Shown: one piece after another, positions 1 to 14,470 of the stretch
Numbering within the stretch: the stretch's first letter is position 1
How the letters are laid out: each line of letters begins with the position of its first letter
From: Ecdyonurus torrentis
Lineage: Eukaryota; Arthropoda; Insecta; Ephemeroptera; Heptageniidae
Assembly (NCBI GenBank): GCA_949318235.1
Contig: OX439134.1
Coordinates: 16,892,634 to 16,956,633 of the forward strand
Length of the DNA: 64,000 bases
Reading direction: 5' to 3'
Made by a program: the position numbers and the translations under genes
Notes under the pieces: generated by a model
Told to the model about the DNA's origin: nothing
Seen by the model: only the letters and a program-made list of their open reading frames with translations
The model's database searches: none

Positions 1-40
1 GCCTCTAATATTTGGTAACGTTCTGTAGATTCCGGTAAAG

Positions 41-300
41 GTTCTAACAAAAGTTTTTATTATTATTTTTAAATTTTAAAAAGTTTCTAATTGACTTGAA
101 AGTGGGTGCTAAAATTGAAATGTTATCTTCAAAGTAGAATAATTTAAATATTTTCAGTGTACCTATTGCAAAATACAGGATTTATGTACCTGCCATAGGT
201 AGTAATTTTTTCCGTGTAATTATATATTTTTCACCACTGTTCAGTTTGTAAGATATCTGATGGTCACCTACTTCTTTACAAACCATCTGTTCTGATTGCA
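41..300 (+). mobile_element. repeat P, copy 1
   Basis: Shares AAAGTTTCTAATT, GCTAAAATTGAA, TGTTATCTTCAAAGTAGAAT and the final GGTCACCTACTTC with 11040-11430. It is diverged, and its ends are not clear. Confidence 0.5.
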
Positions 301-826
301 AATTCTTTATTTATTCAGAACACAAAAAGTAATGTGACATATTGTATGCACGAGAAGATTGTGTGGTAAATAAACATCTGCTTAGAGTAAGAAAAAAAAT
401 CAATGTGGTAAAAAAAAGTAATAAAAAGCAGCAAGAATCTGAAATTACATACTGCATTTTCTTGTTTGTCGAGCAAAGTCAATATTGCGGGGTGTCAATC
501 GTGCAAAATCAAATAATGTAAGGAGGGAGAAAAGAGAAAAACTTTGAAGATTTATTTTTTCTCTTTAAGATTGAGATTTCTCGTAATAAACTAGAATGCA
601 GTTGACAAGTGATTTTTTTTCTTCTTTTTCATTGCATCTTACATCTTTTTATACATTTAAATGATTTCTTTGATTTCTGTTCTTAACTATTAGTGTTTGT
701 CAAAGCAAGATCATGGTTTATTACTTTTTGTATTTACCATTCCAAACTGCATAAAAATATATCAAAATTGGTTTTTGTAAAAATAGAGAGAATAATCCAA
801 ATTTTTTTTTAATCAATGTTTTTTAA

Positions 827-1167
827 TTAGAGGAATAGACCAGAGAAAAACATAAGCATTTATATCACAAAACACTTGATGGGATTTACATAAATAACAT
901 TAGTTTGTCTCAAAACCCAACATTAGCCCCGTAGCAGTGATTAGAAAATTCAATTTATGCAACCCGCACAACATTTTCATACTAATTTTTGCATGTTTCT
1001 GACGTCATAAACATGAATTTTCACGCAAATGGCATACTTTACAGTATTTTCATGCTCTCTCGTGGGGCTACATTAACATTCTGGTAAAAATTGTCATCAG
1101 TTTTGAAGATCCCATGTCGTGTTTATTCATTAAAAAGCACGTTGTTTTATGTGGTCTATGGCTTTAA
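827..1167 (+). mobile_element. MITE-A, plus
   Basis: Reference copy of the window's commonest element. Left end AGGAATAGACCAGAG; right end complementary to AGCCATAGACCACATAAAAC, so the terminal inverted repeat is AGSMATAGACCA. TTAA (here TTAG on the left) flanks both sides. TGACGTCA lies at 1000-1007, within a few bases of the centre. It has no coding capacity. TTAA target duplications are typical of piggyBac and Kolobok transposases; assignment to either is inference. Confidence 0.85.
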
Positions 1168-1261
1168 GTATCGAACTTAAAAATATTGAAAATACTTGAA
1201 ATTACTCAAAAACTCATGTCCATTGCAAACCGTTCGTCCAAACCATTTATTATCCGCTGTA

Positions 1262-1380
1262 CACGGAAAGTATAAATTATGTAATTTATGCTGTATTTAT
1301 GTCATTACAGCATAAATAATGATAAATTAGAACAACATAAATAATTATGCTGTACATCATAATATTTATGCTTCATACAA
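1262..1380 (+). mobile_element. MITE-C, left part
   Basis: Starts CACGGAAAGTATAAATTATG and runs to GCTTCATAC, then joins an inverted MITE-C. The right part is missing. Confidence 0.7.
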
Positions 1381-1796
1381 GGACAAAAATAAATTACTTA
1401 ATAATTATGTCAACTCATTTTCAGCACATGTTAAAAACAGCATAATCTATGCTATACTGCATAATAACTATGTTACAGAGCATAAATATTTTGTTGTACA
1501 GCATAATTATTTGTATTTTATTTTATCAGTGTTTATGCTACAATGGCATAAATGCAGCATATAAGTTACGTTATTTATTCTTTCCACACGGGAAGAATAA
1601 ATTGCGTAATTTATGCTGCATTTATGTCACTGTAGCATAAAAACTGATAAATTAAAATACAAATAATTATGCTGTACAACAAAATATTTATGCTCTGTAA
1701 CATAGTTATTATGCAGTATAGCATAAATTATGCTGTACTGAACAAATAACGCTAACAATGAGCTAGCATAATTATTACGTAGATATTTTTGTCCGT
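1381..1796. mobile_element. two MITE-C copies head to head (long palindrome)
   Basis: A reversed copy (1381-1588) and a forward copy (1589-1796) meet at TTTATTCTTTCCACACGGGAAGAATAAA near 1587, giving an inverted repeat about 415 bp long. Each copy has the 'GCATAA' repeats, GAGCTAGCATAATTATTACG and the TTTTTGTCCG end. The two opposite-strand ORFs here are products of the palindrome. Confidence 0.8.
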
Positions 1797-2030
1797 ACGG
1801 AAAACATAAATTTAATAAATTATTCAGATACATATCAATAACTCTTTAGTACTAAACAATAACTCTCTTGCAAAATGTTTAAAGAGTAACTCGTTAGTAC
1901 AAACGTAAATTCTTTAGCGGTAAATAGTTAACTCTTTAGATTCTAAAAAATTTAGTATGTATCTAAAGAATTTATTATGAAAAAAGTCTAAATAGTAGCT
2001 CTTTAGATAATTTTTTCCGTGCGTGCGTGA
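1797..2030 (+). mobile_element. element E with CTCTTTAG repeats
   Basis: It lies between CCGTACGGAAAAC and TTTTTTCCGTGCGTG. The interior repeats CTCTTTAG or its complement about every 20-28 bp (1841, 1861, 1889, 1909, 1931, 1971, 1998). Confidence 0.5.
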
Positions 2031-2072
2031 AATATAATTATTATTTAAAGTGCATTTAAAATGCTGTATTAA

Positions 2073-2130
2073 ACAAAGTGTGATGAAAATAAGCTAGCAT
2101 AATTATTACTTATTTATTTTTGTCCGCATA
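2073..2130 (+). mobile_element. MITE-C right-end fragment
   Basis: AAGCTAGCATAATTATTACT then TTTATTTTTGTCCG, the canonical MITE-C right end, without the rest. Confidence 0.6.
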
Positions 2131-2438
2131 TATAGACAGAATAGACCCATATTTCAACATTCAATTTATGGTTAAATCAAGGAAAGTTTAAGAATCATTA
2201 AATACACATAAAATTTAACAGGTTATTAATAAAATGTTATAAATAGAAAAGATTGATTAAAAAAAATCACTTATAAAATGAATTTGACTATAAGATTGCG
2301 GCTAAAAAAATATATCACTTAGAAATAATACTTAGACTTTAAAATTACGGTATACTGTATATAAGGAGAAAGAACATTGTATATGAGAAAGCTGAAGAAA
2401 GTTAAACTAACATTCAAGCGGAGTAGTTCGCAAGAACG

Positions 2439-2549
<111 letters not shown>

Positions 2550-3344
2550 TAACTTTAAGCAGAGAAAAACATTAGAAGAATACCAAAACGCTCTATCACG
2601 TTCTTCAATTTTGAAAAAGATATTTTTACTACTTCTTCTTCTTCTTCGCGAGAATTTAATTGCTTTTTCCTTCCTCTTACTTCCTAAAATAATAAAATAT
2701 TACTTTTTTCTATCATTAATTACATACCACTAATTAATATTATTGTAATCAAATATATCAAAGAGGTATCAATATGACTTTAGTTGTATAAAACCATTTT
2801 CATTTAAAGTATTTTATAACTGTTGATTTTGAGATGTTAATATCTATAATTAAATTTGAAATGTTAGTGTTTTTTTATTGATTTACTTTTACATTGTTTT
2901 ACTATATACAGTATATTGCAGTACATTTATTTAGTAGTTATTGCTTTGAAATTATTTTACATAAAAATATTGATTTATAATAATATGGTCTCAATAAGAA
3001 AAGATTTGGGAGAACAAAATATTCGACCACTTTTTTAACAAAAATTATGAAATTTATATTTTTATTATTATTATTTTTTTTTTAAATTATTATTATTGTT
3101 TTTGTTTTTTTTAGTAAACAACAATTAAATATTGTTTCAAATTTAGTCGTGCTTTAGGGCGAAGAAAAATTTTCACTAAAATTGGTGAGAAATGTTAATA
3201 AGAGCACCATAATATGACAAAAGTTTATGAATGCAATTGCGGCAATGAAATTATATTCATGCATGTTGATTATAATTCTTGCATAAGTAATATAACGAAT
3301 ACTAAAAGAAAAAAAACATAGGGAGATTTTTATGTCATATTCTA
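2550..3344. other. no gene seen
   Basis: AT-rich sequence with T runs; I see no repeat family or coding signal. Confidence 0.6.
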
Positions 3345-3600
3345 AAAGTGGACTTTATTTCGAATCGATTGATATGCAATTTTTAATTTTTAAATTAAAT
3401 TGTTGTTTTTAATTAATTTTTTTGTAAATTGAAAAATGAATTCACGGTCGGTACCTTATGCATGTGGGAATACGACAAAGTTACCGACCGTAACTTTTAA
3501 AAATGAAGTAAAAATACATCAAGAATTAATAATTCACATATTTATCGGTTCAGGACGACGTTCTCTTTTCAAATAAAATATTCGGTAAAATTATCATTTT
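3345..3600. mobile_element. MITE-N, diverged
   Basis: Shares blocks with the 45.8 kb copy in the opposite orientation (CGAATCGATTGATATGCAAT, TCAGGACG). Centre ACGGTCGGTACC...GGTTACCGACCGT-like. The TGACGTCA sites are lost. Confidence 0.55.
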
Positions 3601-4353
3601 TTTTTTTTTTTTTTTTTTTTTGTCTTTATTGTAACTACACTTTTAGAAGTTATATTTAAGTTTATTGATGTTCTCTATTTTTAAATCGAAGCACTGTTGA
3701 AAATTTATAATAGGACCTTTAATTTATAAACGTAAAAAAAACAAAAAAAAAAAAAAAAAAAAGCATTTTTTTAATGAAATAAAATTTTTAGCAAGTATCC
3801 TGGAAGCTATGCAAAAAGTCGGACACATTTGAAATAAACTCAACGTTAATTCTTTCTAAATATCAATTTAAACTAAAATCAAACAAACTATTATTACAAC
3901 TACGAACATATTGAATTGTATACAACGTCTTTCATTACATCATAAAAGTTAAGCAACGTAGAATGTTCTCAGTAATTGGATGGGTGACCGAGTTATCTTA
4001 ACATTAAGAATACTGTATAATATAAATATTCTTTAATTTCAAAAGAAAATTTTAAATAAATAATACTTGATGTAAAATTTGAGGAAAAAATACCAAAAAA
4101 AATAATAAGAAGCATACAAACAAGGAAAAAATTGTTATATTTGAAATGAGTATAGCTACAAGTAAATATCAATAATAATAATAAAAAGTTTCCGCAATCA
4201 TACACGTACAAAAAAATTAATTGTGTCTTCATTGTGTTGTGTATATATATACATAACAAAAATTAAATTACTTCAATACTTTACTGTTTTTTGTCCGTGT
4301 TTTTTTTTTTAAATGTATAAATTAATATTATGAATTTTTCGTAATCAATTGAA

Positions 4354-4517
<164 letters not shown>

Positions 4518-5228
4518 TAACAATTAAATTGAGAAAGCGGAGTGTACTTGCAATTAGTACTAACATTTTCTGTGTAAATTTTTACAACAAAATAATGAGA
4601 TCTACGTGTTTCCCATAGTTATGTAAAAAATTTAACAGATAAAATTAATCCAAAATCAATCCAAAATTATATGAACCAAAATAAACTGTACCTTTAACAA
4701 TGAATAAATCATTAAAATTAATAATAAAAAATTTAATACAAATTTTGACACTTTCAAATATGTATATAAAATTTAAAAAAATTAATTAAAAATTAATAAA
4801 CCAACATTGTTATTATAAAAATTTATCTTCTGTCATCCTGTTTTCATATAACAAAACAAACACGAGTGAAATAATTTATAATACTTTAATTAAAACATAC
4901 ATTATAATTAATTACAATATAATATACAAACATAATGACATAACAAAAAAAAAGTTACATTATGTTTCATGTATATTAAAGAATACTTAACTTTAATAAA
5001 CATATGGTCACTTTAATAACAACTTAAAAAAAAATAACAGGGTCATATTATTGTAACTTAAAAAAAAATGTTGTTTTTTTGTTACTCATGGCATATCGTG
5101 CTTACCATTTTTTTTTTACATTACATATTTTAACATTAAGTATGAAAACTTTTTTTTTTTTTTTTTTTGTGAACACGCGTAAAAAAATGTATTCATTTTT
5201 CATGGAACGTAGTAGAACTGAAAGCATT

Positions 5229-5292
5229 TCTCTCTCTCTCTCTCTCTCTCTCGCTCTCTCTCTCTCTCGTTCTCTCTCTCTCTCTCTCTCAC
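5229..5292 (+). repeat. (TC)n, interrupted
   Basis: TC dinucleotides with two CG interruptions. Confidence 0.95.
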
Positions 5293-6355
5293 TCTCATTT
5301 TCATTCTCACATCTTGTTAAAATGATGCAGAAGAGCATAAAATCGATTTTTTTTTTCGTACATTATACAAAAATGTAAATTTAATACGAAAATAAAAATA
5401 TAATATAACAAAAAAATAAATGTATATATATATATATATATATATATATCAACATCTGTAAGCTCAGCTTTCAGAAAATTATATTTTAAAATCATTTTTC
5501 ACGTTTTTAAAGTAGCGCAACCACACAAATATACTTAATTACAAAAAAATAAAGAAGTTAAGGGGAAAAAAATGAATAAATTTACTTTAAAGGGTGATAG
5601 TGATAAATGTCACTTTTTTAAAAAAAATGAATAATTATTTACATAACTTTGATAATAAAAAATCATTAATAATAACAAAATTGCTACTTAAACCATGGTT
5701 TAAACAAAAAAGAAAAGAAAAAAGCAATAACATTTTTTTAATAGTTTATATTTATGAAACTCTTAATATATTTTATATTAAAATCACAAATTAAAAAATA
5801 TTCCAATATTGTTTTCTTTTTTTTTTTTACTTTTTCTATTAAGAATAATGATGTGAACTTTTATATTTTTTTTTCTAGCTAGCTTTGGAAGAAAATTAGA
5901 TTATAGCTTAAAAAATTATCTGGTACATAATTAATGATCTGCATATTGTTATACATAATATTTTATTGAAGGTGAGGGTAAGATCAAATATATTCACACT
6001 TTGAACGTCTAATTTCATCAAATTTTGATTCATTTTAAAGTATATTTAACAAACCCTTGAAAAAATTTAAGGTATTTCAATCATTATGAAAATATTTATA
6101 AAGATTATCATTGACCTTTATCTTGAAATTTTGAACCCTAATTTTCAAATTTTGGTTTAGTGACACCTCATCATAATAAATTTTATAATAGTATAATTTG
6201 TGTAGTTAGGTAAAAAAGTGAGGTTATATAATTGCACATTCAGAGATATTTGTTTCACTTTTTACACTCTAGAGTATATTTTTTTTTACACTCTAGAATA
6301 TATTTTTATAGTAGAAATAAAAATTTTGGATCTTATTTTTTTATGCCCCCTTATA

Positions 6356-6358
<3 letters not shown>

Positions 6359-6408
<50 letters not shown>
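6359..6408 (+). repeat. T homopolymer, about 50
   Basis: Uninterrupted T run. Confidence 0.97.
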
Positions 6409-6409
<1 letters not shown>

Positions 6410-6930
6410 TGAAGGGTTTGACGTTATTTGGTATGAATCAATTTTGATCGTAGTTTTAAAATTGTTTTATGAAAGATTTTAGTCATATTAAAAAATGCTT
6501 TTTAAGTCGTATTATCGTATTTAATGAGAATGTAATAAGCTAAGTAAAAAGCGAGCATTTTTAATATTCCATTCAACGATATATTTATATTATTATTATT
6601 GTTGAATGTTTGTTTTATCTTTATTGTATTGTGGACTATTTTTTCTACTTTGTAATTGACATGAAATGTAATAAAATCTGATATCTTATATTGTACAGAC
6701 AGACAGACAGTATCAATTCCTCTCCGTGGTTAATAATACCACACTTTCAAATTGACAGATCTATAAGATTTTATTGTTTGTTATTTCAGTTGATCGTCAA
6801 TACTGAGCTCTTTACTTCAAAATATTGGTTTGATAAATCTCATAAATTTTAAACCTTAAAAGAATAGTTTACTTTTTTACGTCTCTCACATGACTTTTTT
6901 ACTAAACATAAAAAAATTATATTTTATTCA

Positions 6931-7067
<137 letters not shown>

Positions 7068-8822
7068 ACACTACACGTAAAATATAAAGTAATGCGTTGT
7101 TTTATTCAAAAACTTAAAATTTTAATGTTAAAAAAAAATAAAGATTTAAAATGTCATATTATAAAGCTTTTTTAATGTAAAAACATAAAATCTTTTTTGA
7201 TAGATCTTTCTAGCTAAAATTAAAAAGTCGTGTGACGCGTTCTTTTTTTTTTTTTTTTTTTTTTTTTTGCAATTAAAACACGTACACAAACGTAATTTTT
7301 TTTTCAGAAAAGTAAAAAAATAAAATATTTTAGCTTTACCTCTTTTATAAAAAAATAAACAAAAAATATCTAAAAAATAAAATGCTTGTTATTTAATATG
7401 CTTGACTTTACCTTCTGAATTTATTTTTTGTATTTTTAACTTTTTTAATTTGAATATGGTTCAATTTTATTTGAAAAATGAAATGGATAACCAGTCTACT
7501 TAAAACGAGATAACTTTTAAATAATAATATCATAAATATAATTGGAAAACTTTGTTTTTTCAAGTAATATGCTAATATGTAACAAAAACTGAAAAAAAAA
7601 AATCCTATTAATGCATTAAAATTCAACATGATAAAAATATGGTCAATAAAGTTTCCATAATAATGATGAAGTTAAATAATATTTTCAACATATATTTTTA
7701 TTATTTGGTAGCTTTACATATTTTTTCACGTAAAATGCTTGTAATTTAATTTTGTTTATTCAATTAATTTTAGCTTCCTGTTAAATCAATTTAATTTTAT
7801 CCACTACTAAATCAGGTACTTATAATTTATTTTACTAAAAATGAGTTAAATAAATTCATAATTTAATTGGCTGGCTTTTTTCAATTATTTATATTTTAAA
7901 TACTGGAAAAAAAAGGTTATGCAAATTTTTAAGCCATACGTTATATAAAATCATAAAAATGTTCAAATTTATATTTCTCTACTTTATATCGCTGTGCATA
8001 GAAATAAAAAGAAACTTGCATATTTATATTTATTGCTAGCTTCTAGAAATGCACTTAAGAAATGAAAGAGAGAAAAAAAAACACAGCTTTTATCACGAAT
8101 GCATCAAGTTGAACAAGAATAAGAAAAATAAAAGACTAGCCATTTCAACAGAACCTTTTTTATTTTTTTTATTTTTTTAGAATTATTATAATTTTTTGTC
8201 TTGTGCAGTATAGTTTTCATAATACTGCACGAATTTTGTATAGAGAGCTTTCTCTCTCTCTCTCTCTCTCTTGCTAGTAATTTAAGTTCTGTAAAAAGTA
8301 TGTACGTATATTAGAATTTTTTCTTTACATACTTCTGTTAAGGTTATCTTAAAGTCAACTTTTATATATACATATTATATATATATATATATATATATAA
8401 AGTCTTCGTAATATAAATTGTATTTTATTACTTTAAGTAGACGAAGAAAAAAATATATAGTACAAATTTGAAATTTTCTTTGAGCAATTTAACTTTAAAA
8501 AAATATACAGTAAACGTGTATCGTAATTTTTTTATAAAGATTTATTATCAAAATAAAAAGAAGATAAGTTTTTTTATCTTTAAATATTAAAGTTTGATTG
8601 AGCTTATGAGTCTACATTTTCTTCTACGTAAGCATTTTTTACGTATATTTTTATTTTCATACCATTTAATATTTATCAGAAATTCTAATATTTATATAAT
8701 ATAAAAAAAATTAAAAAGTTCAACTCTCAAGACATACATCAGAAAGTAGTTAAAATAAACAATAATTTTATATATGAACACGTTTTTTTCACTATCTTTA
8801 CAATAGGGTGTATGCATTTATG

Positions 8823-9184
8823 TTAAAGACATAGAAAACATGAAACAACATGTTCTTTTTAATTATTAAACACAAAATGGGATCTACAAAACTGATGACA
8901 ATTTTTACCAGAATGTATATGTGGCCCCACCAAAGAGTGTGAAAATACTGTAGAGTATGCAATTTCTGTGAATATTTCTGTTTATGACAGGCAATAACTA
9001 GTATGCCTAGTATGAATAACTAGTATGAAAATGTTGTGCGGGTTGCATAAATTGAAAGTTTCTGATCACTGCTACGGAGCTACAGTTGGGTTTTGAGACA
9101 AACTAAAGTTATTTAAATTTAATCCTATCAAGTGTTTTGTGATATATGTAAATGCTTATGTTTTTCTCTGGTCAATTCCTTTAA
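8823..9184 (-). mobile_element. MITE-A, minus (AGACATAGAAAACATG subtype)
   Basis: Flanked by TTAA on both sides (8823, 9181). It belongs to a subtype whose end reads AGRCATAGAaAACAT rather than CCATAGACCACAT. The central motif is decayed to TGACAGGC. Confidence 0.85.
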
Positions 9185-9390
9185 TATATGTATAATTCAT
9201 CTGTTGCTAATCTTTGATTGAACAATAAAGACTATTATTTATTCATTTAATATTATATTAATTTATTGTTTTCGTGTAGCACTATCTGGGAACGTATTCA
9301 ACCCCTTTTAAACTTTTTGTTGCAAAGGAAGTCTTAAAATTATCAAAAAATTTCTAAGGTGTAGTCTACCCACAGATAATGCACCAAAAC

Positions 9391-9516
9391 GTACAGTTCT
9401 GGCTACTAGTATGAGAACGGAGCAGCGGCGGCCTCTGCGTTTTCTCATAAAGATAGCATAGAGTGATTGTGGGTTGCCTATACAAATCGTTCTCAAACTA
9501 GTGGCTAGAGCTGTAC
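9391..9516. repeat. small foldback, 29-bp arms
   Basis: Arms 9391-9419 and 9488-9516 pair at about 25 of 29 positions (both contain ACTAGT and end at GTAC). Confidence 0.7.
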
Positions 9517-9527
9517 ACTAGAAAACA

Positions 9528-9868
9528 ATAAAGGAATAGACCAGAGAAAAACATATGCATTTATATCACAAAACACTTGATGGGACTTACATAAATAACT
9601 TTAGTTTGTCTCAAAACCCAATAGTAGCCTCGTAGCAGTGATCAATAAATTCAATTTTTGCAACCCGCACAACATTTTCATACTAATTTTTGCATGTTTC
9701 TGACGTCATAAACATGAATAATCGTTTAAATTGCAAACTTTACAGTTTCTTCACGCTCTATAGTGAGGCTACATTAACATTCTGGTAAAAATTGTCATTA
9801 GTTTTGAAGATCCCATTTCGTGTTATTCATTAAAAAGCACATATTGTTTTATGTGGCCTATGGCTTTG
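9528..9868 (+). mobile_element. MITE-A, plus
   Basis: Left flank ATAA; right flank decayed (CTTTGC). Central TGACGTCA at 9701. It starts 12 bp after the small foldback at 9391-9516. Confidence 0.85.
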
Positions 9869-10490
9869 CATTGATCAACAAAATATATAAAGACACTAGA
9901 ATTTTATCAGTGTAATAATACTTAATTTTAATATACCACTAACAATGCATTAATAAATAATCAATAATATATTAATTATTATTATTATATAAAATATGAT
10001 ATATATATAGTAATAAGTATTAAAATTTTCCTGCTTGTTAATCGTATTAAATTAATGTAATTTATCAAAGCTCTCTCTCTCTCTCTTTGCTTATGCATTA
10101 ATAACTACAATACTATAGTTGATTAATGAGCTCGCGTTTCTCTGACGCATGTTAATAATTAATTAACATGATGTAGAACATCAAGTATTCAATATAAATA
10201 AGAATATACTCTTTGTCAATGATAATTATTTCAAATATCTTTTCTTAAATAAGAAAATTTAATTTTAAGATCACGAAGAATTAATTATAATGAGTTTTGA
10301 TTTATTTTATCAAAGGAATTTTATTTAATTTAATTTTAAGTACTTAAGTGATGATGTTATATAGCTACTTGTTTTTAAGACGGAATAGGTTATAAAATTT
10401 CAATGTTGTAAAGGTATAATGGGAGCTGATTCCGTAATATTTTCTTTTAAGGTGGGAAATTAGCTACTACAAAACTTGACTAAAAAGTTA

Positions 10491-11008
10491 TTAAAGCCCT
10501 TGTCAATTTACTTTTTTATCATTTAGATCTACAAAACTGATGAAAATTTTTACCAGAATGTAAATGTGGCCCCACAAGAGAGCGTGAAAATACTGTAAAG
10601 TATGCAATTTCCGTGACTATTCATGTTTCTAACATCAGAAACACGAAAAAAAAAAATGTTGTGTTATTGATAATTACCATACCTTATTATCCATGAATTA
10701 GACACCAACACGTTGAATTTGTATTTATTTTCTTTTTGACTGTTATATCACGTATCTGACGTCACAATGTATCGATGGGGTCGTGATAGGGGTAAAGAAC
10801 TTGAGAAAGGGGCTTAAATTTATCACGTGACCAGAGCGGTGACTGTGATTTGCGGCGGTCTATTGTGACGTCAGATACGTGACATAACAGTCAAAATGAA
10901 AATAAATACAAAATCAACGTGTTGGTGTCTAATTCATGGATAATAAGGTATGGTTTTTAATAATCTAGTATTCTAAATAATAAAAAAGTAAGTTGACAAG
11001 GGCTTTAA
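10491..11008. mobile_element. MITE-B palindrome carrying a MITE-A segment
   Basis: TTAA on both sides. Ends AGCCCTTGTCAA and TTGACAAGGGCT; inner arms ATTATCCATGAATTAGACACC and complement. TGACGTCA occurs on both arms (10757, 10866). Positions 10528-10668 are MITE-A interior (GATCTACAAAACTGATG to CATCAGAAACACG) without either MITE-A end; MITE-B at 34.5 kb lacks it. Confidence 0.85.
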
Positions 11009-11039
11009 CGTTGAACGTGACCGAATTCGACTGGAAATC

Positions 11040-11430
11040 TTTAAAGGAAGAACTATATTTTCACAATAATTTTTTGTACATTATTTTAGTTCCAACAAAA
11101 CAAACTCTATAAATTTTTTTAAATAAAATCGAGTAAATTTAAAATATATATTTTTGTTCCAAAAACAAATTTAAATAATATTTTTAATTTTAAAAACGTT
11201 TCTAATTTAATTAAAATTTGCCGCTAAAATTTGAATTTACACATTTATATTATATGTTATCTTTAAAGTGGAATAGCTTAAATATTTGATCGTGTTTTCA
11301 CATGTTTGACGTAAATGAACTTTTAAGTACCATAGTACCATTTCTACTTTACTTTCTGTTAATATTATTATTCACAACCGTCTAGTTAGCGAAATATCAG
11401 TAGATCACCTACCCCCTTAAAAATGAAAAA
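11040..11430 (+). mobile_element. repeat P, copy 2 (possible TTAA MITE)
   Basis: It ends GATCACCTACCCCCTTAA, whose complement TTAAGGGGGTAGGTGATC resembles the MITE-G terminus. Possible left end TTAAAGGAAGAACTATA at 11040. Confidence 0.5.
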
Positions 11431-12478
<1,048 letters not shown>

Positions 12479-12629
12479 TTAAATACACACGAATTTTATA
12501 GACCCACCCGCTTTTTATAACATAAGGGGTTAAAAAGTATCTTCAAACTTTATGTACTATAAGTATCACTTCAAATTTTTACTTTATACTGTTGGTGCTA
12601 ATTTTTTATATATGAATTTAAATTAACAT

Positions 12630-13185
12630 GAACAAAAATGAATACTTAAAGAAATAGACCAGAGAAAAAAATACGCATTTATATCACAAAACACTTGATG
12701 GGATTTACATAAATAACATTAGTTTGTCTCAAAACCCAACAGTAACCCCGTAGCAGTGATCAGAAAATTCGATTTATGCAAGCTGCACAACATTTTCATA
12801 CTAATTTTTGCATGTTTCTGACGTCATAAACATGAATTTTTACGTGAATTGCATACTTTACAGTTTTTTTACGCTCTCTCGTGGGGCTACATTAACATTC
12901 TAGTAAAAATTGTCATCAGTTTTGAAGATCCCATTTCGTGTTTATGCATTAAAAAGCACATGATGTTTTATGTGGTCTATGCCTTTAATAATTATGCTAG
13001 CTCAATGCAGCAACATTTTTTGCCTAACAGCACAATTTATGCTATTATATTTTTCATAGCATAATAATCAAAATGTTGAGCATATGTTCTTACATTTTTA
13101 AAAAATAGCAAAATTTATGCTCTATAATATAGCAATTGTTCAATACAGCATAAATTTATGTATTTTATTTTTTACGTGAAATAAA
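12630..13185 (-). mobile_element. MITE-C (reversed) interrupted by MITE-A
   Basis: Reversed end ACAAAAATGAATAC precedes the MITE-A; TAATTATGCTAGCTC and GCATAA-rich sequence follow it up to about 13185. Confidence 0.7.
12646..12988 (+). mobile_element. MITE-A nested in MITE-C
   Basis: TTAA occurs exactly on both sides (12646-12649, 12985-12988). Removing the element plus one TTAA restores the MITE-C terminus (ACAAAAATGAATACTTAA joined to TAATTATGCTAGCTC). TGACGTCA is at 12819, two bases from the centre. Confidence 0.9.
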
Positions 13186-13506
13186 AAGAAATTATTATTA
13201 AATGTGTGTTAGTTTTAAATGTTTTCAAACACATTTTATTATAAGAAAATGATGATATAAAAAATAAAAAATAGTTATCATTACATATTTATGTGATGTA
13301 TCTTCAAAATCAATAATATTAAAATCATAGACCACATAAAACAACGAATTTTTAAAATAATTATAAACATTTAAAGTGATAATTACTGGTTTTGTATATT
13401 TTTGAATATTTTACAAAATAGTTATTACATATTTATGGCACTTTTTGTTTTATATGAAAGTTTCGTTTTATATTTGAAAAAAATCTCCACCATGTACATT
13501 TTTTAA

Positions 13507-13586
<80 letters not shown>
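13507..13586 (+). repeat. (GA)n then (GACA)n
   Basis: A short GA tract changes into about 12 GACA units. Confidence 0.95.
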
Positions 13587-13587
<1 letters not shown>

Positions 13588-14045
13588 GCCTTTTTTGTAC
13601 TTTCTAAACACGATTTTCTATTATAAAAAATCATTAACACTAAATTTTAATATGATTTTTATCTACTTTTAGTAATTAAATAAGCAAAAAAATAAAAAAG
13701 GGTAAAACTATATATACAAAAATATTCTATAAATTTTTAACCACTGTAAACAAAAAAATGTAGATTATGGCATATTTTTATATTATAAAAATTTGCACTA
13801 AAATTGCAACAATTTATTTGCTAACGTAAAATAAATTTTAGATAATTTTATCTTTAAGTTTCACGCCTCTAGGCTGTGCTTTTGATTTGCATATTTCATC
13901 GACCTCAGCTCGTAACATCTTAGAGATATCGTGAGTGTGGGCAAGAAAAAAAGAAGAAAAAAAGTTCTTTCCTACTTACGTTCAATAAAAAATGTTAGGT
14001 GTTTTAATTTATACGAAGCAAAAAAAAAAAAAGAAAAGATAATCA

Positions 14046-14150
<105 letters not shown>

Positions 14151-14399
14151 TTTTTATTCTGCGTTTTTTTCTTCACAACTTTAAATAAGATATGGGAAAT
14201 AATCAAAATTCTAAATATTTTTTCTTGGAAAGGCAAAATCTTATTTCCAATTTCAACTTTTGAAACTTATAGTTTGTTTCTTTAGCACGTAATAATCATG
14301 CTAAGTTAACCAAGCAATAGATATGCATAACAACATAATTTATACTACAATAATTTGTACTACTTATTTTTTGGCTAATGTAATTATCTCAATTGTTGT

Positions 14400-14470
14400 G
14401 GTCAAGGTTTTGTAAAACAGGGCTGTAGCCCTCACAACGCCTTAATAAAGTTACTTATTATTATTATTAC
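14400..14470 (+). mobile_element. possible retroelement 3' tail
   Basis: A small hairpin GGGCTGTAGCCC and CCTCACAACGCCTTAATAAAG run into a (TTA)n tail. A similar block, CGTCTCAACGCCTTATACAG then (ATT)n, occurs at 63619-63665. Microsatellite-like tails of this kind are usual at LINE or SINE ends; the family is not identified. Confidence 0.35.

Noticed and set aside
1449..1833. Two opposite-strand ORFs with similar proteins
   Set aside because: Caused by the head-to-head MITE-C palindrome.
9308..9496. Arg-rich 62-residue minus ORF
   Set aside because: It spans the small foldback 9391-9516; no family resemblance.
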